A stretch of DNA of 64,000 nucleotides from Mesorhabditis belari (lineage: Eukaryota; Nematoda; Chromadorea; Rhabditida; Rhabditidae). The notes under the pieces are model-generated. The model was not told where the DNA came from, did not search any database, and saw only the letters and a list, made by a program, of their open reading frames with translations. Positions 42,418-52,200 of this stretch are shown here, one piece after another. Position 1 is the first letter of the stretch; the number at the start of each line of letters is the position of its first letter. Location of the stretch: assembly GCA_958450365.1 (NCBI GenBank), contig CAUEEP010000755.1, positions 1 to 64,000 of the forward strand, given 5' to 3'. The position numbers were made by a program, and so were the translations under genes.

Positions 42418-43864
42418 ATGGAAGAAGAGATTATGGTAGGTTTATTTGTTTTGTCAGTTGAGACAATTCTAAACTCATATAATGCTAGATGACGTTTTTT
42501 TTGCTCAGGAATTTAACAAATTGCTGAACAATAGTCATTTATTTTGTTGTTTTCTAGGCTTCCATGATGGGAGAAACAAAAAGCCATGACCTATAACCCA
42601 AATGAAACGCAAAGGAAACGCTATTAGGAATTTCTTCCTAATAACGTCATCGTTTATTGCGATGCAAGCGTGAATTTGGATCACAACATCACAGGAATTG
42701 GAGCATTCATAGGATTCTGTCATCCACTTCAGCTGTATGTCTTTTTATGCTATAACTATAGTACCGAACAAAAAAATGCTTTGGATTGTTCCGGAAAATA
42801 TTAGTTTATCTTGTAAAATAAAATATTGACTATTGTTTAAATTAGCCAATAAAATTTTAGCAATTTTCTTAAATTTAGATCTCGCGACGTCAGTCAATAC
42901 ATCAACAAGGTTCAGCTAAAGCACGACAACAATCGCGCTGAAATCTTGGCTGCAACAGGAATTCTTCAACGTCTTTTGGTTTGGGAAGAGAACGACAAAG
43001 AAAAGAAGGATCAAAAGCACAAGTAAGCATTATTTATTTGTATAATAACAATAAACCTCGGCCATTTTGTGTGTAGAAAAATCTTTTGATCATTAAGGTC
43101 TTTGCCGATAGTTCTAAGAACTGACTGTGATAGTGTGATTAATGATTTGAAGAAGAGGAAGAAATACAAGAAGCGTCAAGGACCAAGACCGTCAGCTTTT
43201 TTTAATGAGTTTGTTTTTCCATTTGTATTTCTTTATATTTTACGTTTAGTTATGAGAACTTGTAGACTCTGGCAACCTATTTTGAAAAGGAGATCTTGTT
43301 TCAGTGGATTAAGAATGATGATCTCCGCCTTGGAGAGGTAATGCTTTAGGAAATGTTATTTCCGAAATAATTTTATAGCTTAATTTCTATTTAATTTGAT
43401 TGCTTTTGTTAATTTCAGGCTGATAGATTTGCAAGAAGGGCAATACGGAAAGGTATCCAAAAGAAGGACCCGGTCGACAAAGCTTACGACAACTTGCGTG
43501 TACACATTAGATGTAGGTTGTGGCTTTATTTTGTAGAAAGCACTTCCGTATCTGTAAAGAATTTCTATTTTAAGATAATGGCCAAACCAAGGGACACAAA
43601 CCCACCGATGGATACCAACCGTCGCCTATCGTTGAACTTCTCAAATACGAATTCGGCAAATTAAAAGAATCATTGCGTAAGGACTGCAAGGTTTGTCTTT
43701 TTAGCGTTTACCCTTTACATTTGATGAATTTTTAGGAGGATTTCCCGAGTGCTGATCAACCTGACACCAGCCAGGCTCAACCTGACACCAGCAAGGCTCA
43801 ACCTGACACCAGCAAGGCTCAACCTGACACCAGCCAGGATCAACCTGACACCAGCAAGGCTTAA
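42418..43864 (+). CDS. RNase H1-like protein
   Basis: Eight exons in my model: 42418-42435, 42628-42734, 42879-43022, 43098-43212, 43266-43337, 43419-43512, 43575-43690, 43736-43864 (264 residues). The first exon and the 43212/43266 junction are the least certain. RNase H motifs are in order: VYCDAS (first Asp), NNRAEILAA (Glu), LRTDCDSVINDL (Asp) and EADRFARRA (last Asp). The fold cleaves the RNA strand of RNA-DNA hybrids. The usual His-Gly-rich loop before the last Asp is missing or short, and I see no N-terminal hybrid-binding domain, so the protein may be altered or the model incomplete. The C-terminus reads QPDTSKA repeats from the 21-bp minisatellite and stops where a unit becomes GCTTAA. 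Confidence 0.65.
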
Positions 43865-44384
43865 CCTGACACCAGCCAGGATCAACCTGACACCAGCCAG
43901 GATCAACCTGACACCAGCAAGGCTTAACCTGACACCAGCCAGGATCAACCTGACACCAGCCAGGATCAACCTGACACCAGCAAGGCTTAACCTGACACCA
44001 GCCAGGATCAACCTGACACCAGCCAGGATCAACCTGACACCAGCAAGGCTTAACCTGACACCAGCCAGGATCAACCTGACACCAGCCAGGATCAACCTGA
44101 CACCAGCAAGGCTTAACCTGACACCAGCCAGGATCAACCTGACACCAGCCAGGATCAACCTGACACCAGCAAGGCTTAACCTGACACCAGCCAGGATCAA
44201 CCTGACACCAGCAAGGCTTAACCTGACACCAGCCAGGATCAACCTGACACCAGCAAGGCTTAACCTGACACCAGCCAGGATCAACCTGACACCAGCAAGG
44301 CTTAACCTGACACCAGCCAGGCTCAACCTGACACCAGCAAGGCTCAACCTGACACCAGCCAGTCTCAACCTAACACCAAGCAGC
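43752..44384. repeat. 21-bp minisatellite (CAACCTGACACCAGCAAGGCT)
   Basis: About thirty units of a 21-base repeat with CCAGGAT and AAGGCTT variants, arranged partly as a higher-order pattern of three units. The first five are in frame with the RNase H-like gene and code for QPDTSKA; units carrying GGCTTAAC contain a stop in that frame. The other frames (LTPARIN, AGVRLSL) are open throughout but are artefacts. Confidence 0.92.
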
Positions 44385-44687
44385 TCCATCACTGAGAACA
44401 GAAAGAGGATTTTTAGGCCTCGCCCCCCTCTCGTTTTCACTTGTACTAGGTCCGCTATTTTTTTGTGTGTAGGGCCACCGGGGCCCCTTTTTTGTTTAAG
44501 ACCTTTTTTTTTGAGTAATGCATTTCCGCCGGGGCAAATAAATAATTTTCAAAATAATATATTTAAAAACTACAAATCTATAAACTACCTTGCTATCATA
44601 AAAGGAGTCTTTTTTCGAGGAAATGAGCTCATTTTTGATCAACATTTCTTTGGCTAAGGCTGGTAAAAAAATTGACCGAGCATCCAC
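44385..44687. other. Spacer sequence, no gene recognised
   Basis: Short stretch between the 21-bp array and the right arm. No supported feature. Confidence 0.5.
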
Positions 44688-47600
44688 TTAGCACATTGAG
44701 CTGTTCAGCTGTTTAGCTCAATGCCCAAACTCCTGGGATGAATTTTTGCCTTAAAATCGGCTATAATCCTGCTATAAAACCGTAAAAGCAGTGTGCTCTG
44801 AGTTGCCTTAAAATTGGTCCCCCCGTTTTGAGTGAAGGCTGGAACAGAGCTGAAACTCGAGTACGATAGCACATTACGTTGATATCCGAAAGAGCAAAGG
44901 TACCTCTCACAATCAGTAGGTCTAATTATAGTTGGACTATTTCTTCTAAAGGGACCAATAGCTGTGGGTTAACATTGTTGAAATTGCCGGTCGCCATTGC
45001 CGATCGCCGTTTAGTTAAATGTGCAATGCCTTTGTTGAGGTCATCTTCGGAATGGACAACTCCCAAAAAAACAATATAAAATTTCCTCCATTTAGCCATC
45101 AAAAAGAAAAGAAAAGGCTGGAGATAAGGAAAAATTTGTGGGGGAGGGCGAAATGGCTTTAAAAGGGAAAAAAGGAAATGTGTGGCCTGGGATTGCGTCA
45201 AATTTGTTTCATTGGCTATTACCGATCATGAGATAACTCGAGAGAATAGTATTTAAAGGAATTCAATGGAAATGGAAAGGAACAGATAACAGCTTCACAC
45301 CTCAACTACAGTACTCCTTCTATTCAACAGTTCTTTCTACAGTAATCCTATTGGTCTCTTTGAATATTCTCTGAACGATGAGGAGTGCTTCGATCTCGAC
45401 TTTCATTGGGATTTTGGTGATTGGGGGTTTCGTTGAGGTTTGTCTTTTCTAAAATTCAATGGCTAAGCTATCCCTATCCAAATATCCAAAATTCTTCAAT
45501 CAAAATCCGATTTTCAGTCCGAATCCCCGGCGATCTCTCCATTCCCCAACAATTCCTGTTCTCTTCCGAACCCAACTTTTCTCAACAATGTCCCCCTCTT
45601 TGCAAGGCTTTCTTTTCTGAAAATTCAATCAAATAACCGATTGACTGATCGACAAAAAGAAGAACAAATGAGGGATTGGGCTAAACCCTTTGGAGAGAAC
45701 ATTCTGGTAAGAATTTCGAAGGAAATTCCGTTGAAAATCGATGAAGAACTAACGATTAGATCTTCTAAAAGAGATCATTTAAGTGAAACCTCCATTCCAG
45801 ACTGCTCTCGACGATTATTTGAAAGCTGTTGAGGAGAAAATTCTGGAGGAATTCGATGGACAGGAAAATATCGTTGAAAAGGTTTGGAAAGAGATTAAAA
45901 CTTTGATATTTTGAAGTATTTTTCGATTTGATTTTGATTGATAGTTTTGATATTTAGGCTCACGAAGCACTGCTTTTGATCCAAAAAGCAGAATCGGATC
46001 CCGATCAGACATCGACACAAAAACAGAAAACGATTGACTACATTCTGTTCTCTCAAACAATTCCCGTAAGGACGGTGAGTTCAAATGATTGCATTTGAGT
46101 TCGGAATTGAACACTTAAATTCTTTGAAGTAATCAGTAGATTTTAGATTGTTTCCGTTGCCCGGAACAATGCCGTTTGTGTGCCAAGAACGACGACAACT
46201 TCGGCGCCAACAACAACAACAATGAATCCGGTGACAACGGCTTCTTCAACTGAACAACCAACTGATGGACCGTCAACAACTCAACAACCAACCAATCTTC
46301 CATCTGGAGAACCATCAGATGAACCGCTCACTCATTCACCAACAGATGAGCCGGTAACTGAAGCTCCCACCGAACAACCAACTGGAGAACCATCAACTGC
46401 CGCCCCAACTGGTGAACCTACTGATCAGCCAACTACCGAATCTCAAACTGAACAACCCACAAATGCCCCAACTGATGAACCAATCACTGGAGAGCCATCT
46501 ACTTCCGATCCATCACATGAGCCTGTCACTGACGCTCCAACTGGTCAACCATCGACAAATGCCCCAACTGATTCACCCACTGAACAGCCCACTGATGCTC
46601 CAACACAAGCACCAAGTGATCAACCATCGACTGGTGTACCCAGCAATGAACCATCCGCTGCAACGCCGTCATCTCAGCCGTCGACTGGAGCTCCAACGGA
46701 TCAACCATCCACTCCAGGAGAACCATCAACCCAATCATCTACCGCAGAACCAACGAATGTTCCCTCTGGAGAACCGAGCACAGAACAACCTGAGGAACCC
46801 ACAAATGGACCAACTGGAGAACCATCAACTGCTGCTCCATCAGATGCACCGGTGACTGATCAACCCACCGACAAACCACCAACCGATCTCCCAACTGATG
46901 GACCAGTAACAGATAGTCCGACCGGAGAGCCATCCACTCATCAACCATCAAATGAACCATCAACAGCTTCTCCCACCGAACAATCTACTGGAGCTCCTTC
47001 TGATGAACCAAGCACCAATGGGCCAAGCGAAGAGCCAGTGACTGATGGACCATCGACTGGAGTTCCATCGGAAAGACCTGTGACTGATGGACCGACAGAG
47101 AAGCCGACTACTGGAGCTCCATCTGAGCAACCAATCACTCAAGATTCAACAACAGTTTCTCCATCAGAAAGCCCAACTGATCAACCATCAGACGAGCCGT
47201 CAACTCCAACGATTACCCAACAACCAACAGAAGAATCGACAAGTGAGGCTCCCACTCAACCACCAACAAATCGAACGCATACAGATGGACCGTCAACTGG
47301 AGTGCCGAGTGAGGCAACAACGGTGAGCATTGTGACTGAGACGACTGTATTCACTGAGAATCCGACTGAAGTGCCGGTGGATGGATCGAGTACCGTAACC
47401 ACAGATCTTCCCAAAGATCCCTCAACTACAGTAATCTCTTCAGAATCTCCATCAAGAGATCTTTCAACTTCTCTTCCTCCCCAAAATCCATCGAACAAAC
47501 CAATTCCAAGTGAAGGTCCAACAACAAAAAGACATCACCATAATCACACAAAAAAGCCGACAAGAACAACGAGAGCTCGTCGATTGACAACAACAAAAAG

Positions 47601-47745
47601 GAGAAGGGATTGGAATGGACAAGTAGATGAAAATGAAGAATAAATGGAGAAAGAGGAAGGAATTCATCCATCTTGTTCTTGTAAATATTTCAATGATTTC
47701 TGTGTTGCCTGATTTGTCGAGCTTCAAGGACTTGAATGTAAATAA
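44688..47745 (+). repeat. Right arm of the large inverted duplication
   Basis: Reverse complement of 38190-41294; see that entry. The inner boundary begins near CCACTTAGCACATTGAGCTG. The whole palindrome is about 9.5 kb with a 3.4-kb spacer. Confidence 0.95.
45378..47643 (+). CDS. Mucin-like Thr/Ser/Pro-rich secreted protein, right copy
   Basis: Five exons: 45378-45437, 45518-45706, 45801-45881, 45958-46074, 46147-47643, all phase 0, 647 residues. Exon 1 encodes a hydrophobic N-terminus (MRSASISTFIGILVIGGFVE) that fits a signal peptide. Exons 2-4 give a non-repetitive region with charged helix-like sequence (LTDRQKEEQMRDWAKPFG). Exon 5 encodes about 450 residues of degenerate units such as TDQPSTGAPT and EPSTAAPT, rich in potential O-glycosylation sites, and ends in a basic tail (KRHHHNHTKK, then RRLTTTKRRR). 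Such proteins are usually extracellular or cuticle/gut-lining mucins. I cannot name the family; the repeat gives no specific homology. A stop codon is followed by AATAAA-like TAAATAAA at 47738. Confidence 0.82.
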
Positions 47746-47934
47746 ATTGATTGACTTTTAGAGAGACTTTAAATGCAAAGTGAAATTGTAAATGATTCAG
47801 AAAGTTCAAAGAATTTCGAGTTATTCCGGATTTTTTACACGGTCCAAAAGAATTTTAAATAAAGTGATGCACAATAGGAAAAAAAATAGATCAAAAACAA
47901 AAACTGATATTTTATCGGACCTCACCTTTTAACA

Positions 47935-48545
47935 TTTGGTTCTAGTAAACTCGATTCCCAATCGTCCTGCCATTTTTGCAAATTCACGGAATGTAAAACA
48001 ACCATCCTTGTCCAATGTTCGTGGTTGCAAATAGAAGAAGATCATTCTCCAGAATCGTTTTCTACCGCTAGGCATTTAAGGCTTGAGTTGAGAAAGACAA
48101 AAAACAAAAATCTAATATTTTATCGGACCTCCATTTAGCTTCAATCAATGCCTGAATGTGTAATGTGTAATGTGTCTCTAAATTTGGGTCCTTATCTCTC
48201 TAAGTTTGATTCCTTATCTCTCCAAATTTGGATCCTTAGCGCTCTGAATTTGGTTCCTTGTCTCTCTAAATTTGCTTCCTTATTTCTCTAAATTTGGGTC
48301 CTTATCTCTCTAAGTTTGGTTCATGATCTCTCTAAATTTGCTTCCTTATTTCTCTAAATTTGGATCCTTATCTCTCTAAGTTTGGTCCCTTATCTCTCTA
48401 AATTTGGTTCCTTTTCTCTCGATTCGGTCTCGGTCACAATTTCTGTAATGTGTAATGCGTAATGTGTAATGTGTAATTCACTTTGGTCCCCGGTATTTGG
48501 TTGTCTTTTTGATGAAAACTTTTTCAATCATTGTGTAAACATAAT
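47935..48545 (-). pseudogene. Remnant of a third dehydrogenase paralogue
   Basis: Two pieces match the last two exons of the adjacent SDR genes. 47945-48010 reads FAKMAGRLGIEF on the minus strand (compare [12 protein letters not shown] in exon 11 of the next gene). 48476-48541 reads [20 protein letters not shown] (compare [20 protein letters not shown] in its exon 12). No exons 1-10 are seen and the exon 12 piece is cut 20 bases before a MITE. A 23-bp minisatellite (48170-48430) separates the pieces. Confidence 0.82.
48170..48432. repeat. 23-bp minisatellite (TCTCTCTAAATTTGGTTCCTTA)
   Basis: About eleven copies of a 22-23-base unit with small variants, flanked on both sides by TGTGTAATGTGTAATG repeats. 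Confidence 0.88.
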
Positions 48546-48563
48546 AAATCAAAAGTGTAAATA

Positions 48564-49119
48564 TTGGGTTGGGGAGAATGAGTCGGCGCCCAACTTTAAA
48601 GGGACTTTTTGCACACATAAAGCCTTCTTTAAACATACGTTTGGTTTCATCAAAAGGATCCACTATTTCTCTACAAAATCACTTTTGAGAGATTCCACAA
48701 AGCTTTCCTTTCGTGGAGTTTATGAACTTCGAAACGCAGCTGGTTACAATGGCAAAGAGTCCGACTCATCATTTGAACAGTTTCTTTCACATAAACCTTC
48801 TTTGGTGTTTATATAAAAAAGATAGAGCACATTGAATTACTTAAGTTGCCAAATTTGCAGGAAGATCCCACCAATGGTTTTTTCTAGATCACAGTTTGTA
48901 GTTTTTGTGAAAAAATGGCTTTTTCTTTTAGCGGAGGCGCTGTTTGAATTTTCTTTTAAATGTGATTTTGTAGAGAATTAGTTCATCTAGGCAAATTAGA
49001 ATTAGAATTAGAATTAGAACCATTCTACTGATATCAAACGCATATTATTTGACGAAGTCGAATAGAAGTTTCAGAAATTTTTTTGATTTTCGGCGCCGAC
49101 TCATTCTCCCCAACCCCAA
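48564..49119. mobile_element. TA-flanked MITE, 556 bp, mariner-like ends
   Basis: Terminal inverted repeats begin TTGGGTTGGGGAGAATGAGT (48564) and end GACTCATTCTCCCCAACCCC then AA (49119), about 27 bases with one indel, flanked by TA. Internal inverted matches exist too (TTCTCTACAAAATCAC at 48669 versus GTGATTTTGTAGAGAA at 48962). No transposase. The TTGGGTTGG start resembles the mariner TIR start. Confidence 0.9.
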
Positions 49120-49273
49120 TAAAATTGATTGATTGATAAAAAGATTGATTGTTTTCAGTGAAACTTTATTAAATGCAAAGTGAAATGGGGGAAATGCTAT
49201 AGTTCAGAAAAGTCGAAGCCAGATGGTTAAAGCTAATGGTTGAAGCTAATGCTTAAAGCTAATTTTTGGTTTT

Positions 49274-52200
49274 TCACTTTGGTCCCCGGTATTTGGTTGT
49301 CTTCTTGATGAAACCTTTTTCAATCATTGTGTAAACCATGTCAACGACGGCTTTCCTTGTATCGTTTGGATCGATTTTTAAGATCTCACGAAGCTGGAAA
49401 GGTTTCAATTCAATTCCAAATGCAAATTTTGATCAACCAACTCTTGAGTTATCAAAGTTCAACTCGATTCCCAATCGTCCAGCGATTTTTGCAAATTGAT
49501 CGCTAAAATTAGCACCAAATTTAACAATCCAATCAGGAATTGATCGAGTCGGGATACAGTACCCTAAATCCTTTATATAAATGTATAAATTTAACAAAAT
49601 AGACAAGGTTATTAGGAAAATTGCCTTGACTCTCGAATTCCTCCGTCAGCTTCTCAAAGAGTTCACTGGCAAGTCTTGAATCAGCTTCAGCACAAATGAT
49701 TCTCATTCCATCCGATTCTTGATTTTCCATTGCAGCTATGTGAGCCTAAAAGGCTTAGGCTTAGGCTTAGGCTTAGGCTTAGGCTAGGCTGGCTTAGGCT
49801 CAGGTTTAGGCTTAGGCTTAGGCTAAAAGGCTTAGGCTTAGGCTTAGGCTTAGGCTTAGGCTTAGGCTTAGGCTTAGGCTTAGGCTTAGGCTAAAAGGCT
49901 TAGGCTTTTAGATTCATATAGTTCTCATAGTTCTCAAGTTCTCATGCCCTCAAGTCCCAAGTCCTAGTTTAATATCTTCTGTAAAAGCAGTCCTTCTTAG
50001 CTTTCACTTACCATTGCAACATCTCTCACATCGACACAGATAAAACGCATTTTTGGTAACGCCGGAGCTTCCATCAACTTTTTAATTACCTAGAAATAGA
50101 GTTATTGATACAGTTGCCGTAATCCTTTTCATTATTCTTCACTAATCTCTGACTCACTTCTGCACTCGACCCCAACTCATCCGTCAACGTTGGGCCCACA
50201 ATAAAACCCGGATTTACCACAGTGAAACGAAATCTAAACCTGATAATTAATTGCTATTAACTAGCTAAATAGCTAAACTAGTTAAATATCTAAATTATCT
50301 ATCTAAAATATCTATCTATATAGTCGAATATATCTCTGGAATTTCAATAAGTCTTTGGTCTTGAAAGTAAACTTTGAAGTAACTAACTTTAAAGCCTTAT
50401 AACTTTCTCTAGTGATGTTTATATTGTTATGTTTTTAGATCATTAGATAGAGAATATAATGGGCTTTCGAATGATACCAAATAGAGTTTGATTGGATGAT
50501 TTAATCCATAAAAACAAAGCCGAGAAGCAAGGCCGATTCAGTTGCCCTCTCGTTTTCAATCCAATTAACTATTTAGTGTCATTCCAAAAGCCTAAAATGT
50601 TCTCTAATCTAAATTTAGAAATCATATTCTTCTTAAAACTCGATTTTTTGCTTTGATTTAGACTTTTCCGACTTATTTTTGTGTTCCTCGACGAATTCCC
50701 AAGCGGCTTTTTCGGCGAGAGTTTTGCTCGTGTAATAGGCATCCGTTTTGTCCTGTAATTGGTAGAAAATTGAGATAAATTCGATTTTAAACTCTTTAAG
50801 ACATCGATAACATCGATATCTATCTAGAAAATCTAGTTTTATCCTTGAAAATCCCAAACTTACATTCAAAATCGACCAATCGTTTTCAGTGAGTCGCCGA
50901 CCGTCAACGTGTCCCTCTGGAATCGATTTTTGCATTGTGAAATAGATATTCAAAGCAAATTTAAACGATAATATGAGCCTAAGCCTAAGCCTGAGCCTAA
51001 GCCTAAGCCTAAGCCTAAGCCTAAGCCTAAGCCTAAGCCTAAGCCTAAGCCTAAGCCTAAGCCTAAGCCTAAGCCTAAGCCTAAGCCTAAGCCTGAGCCT
51101 AGGCCTGAGCCTAAGCCTAAGCCTGATCCTAAGCCTGAGCCTAAGCCTGAGCCTGAGCCTAAGCCTAAGCCTGATCCTAAGCCTAAGCCTGAGCCTGAGC
51201 CTAAGCCTAAGCCTAAGCCTGAGCCTAAGCCTGAGCCTGAGCCTAAGCTAAATAACTTAGCTGAATAGCTTTAGATCTTTAAATTCCCTACCAAAAATCG
51301 CCACCAAACTACTCGTGAGCACCACTTTTTTCAATGTGTTCTCGTTTGCGCAAGCCTAAACTTTTCATTTACATCGATTTATCGTTTTTTTCTCTAATAT
51401 TGGGTTGGTGAATTGAAAACTGCCGTCTATTCTCATGTGTGACAGTTTGAGGACTTTCTTCAAAAGAAACCCATTTTGATGCCAATGGAAAAGTTGTAGA
51501 GAATCAAAAATCAAGCTTATATCCAAATTTTCAGAACGATTCAAAAAACTGGTTTTCAAGAAATGCCAAATTTACGAATTTTCACAAAACTTTCATTTTA
51601 AGCGAAACTACTAAGTGTATCTTTTTGGAAATTTGGCTATAAGCCTAATTTTTGATTCTCTACAACTTTTCTATTGACACCAAAATGGGTTTCTTTTGAA
51701 GAAAGTGCTTAAACTGGGCTGACAGCTGACATCTCCAGTCCTCCATTTCTGAGTCTCACACTTGTCTCACACACAAACCAAAATCCTACTTCGAAAGAGG
51801 AATCCGCAAATTGGCTGTAAAATGTGCACAAGTCGTCAATAATAATGGAAATTATTTGGAATGAATTCATGGTTTTATGTTGATATAAATTTTAGTTCAA
51901 AGTCCGGCAGTTTTCAATTCACCAAGGCAATAGTAATGCATCCCAGCGAGCCGAGTTGATGTCCATTTTAGGGCTTCCAAAGTTTTCCCAGAAGCTCAAC
52001 ACTCAAATCCCCCACAAGATCTCATCGTCAGCTACATTTTCCGACCGCACATCGATAGGTTCTGATAAGCGGTTCTCAAGATTTCGAGGAGTTTAGGCAA
52101 CGCTCTGGGTGCACTACTATTAGAGAAAATACAGTAAATAAAAAAATGAATTCTAAAATTCAATTTCTTTAATAAATATATCAATTGAATATTTAAATTG

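Noticed and set aside
43715..44657. 240- to 300-residue frames of AGVRLSL or LTPARIN repeats
   Set aside because: They are shadow frames of the 21-bp minisatellite. Only the QPDTSKA frame links to upstream exons.
48469..48816. 115-residue plus-strand frame
   Set aside because: It crosses from the dehydrogenase remnant (antisense) into a MITE; no coherent protein.
49749..51249. True chromosome end
   Set aside because: Arrays are short, internal, face opposite ways and sit within introns of a well-formed gene.
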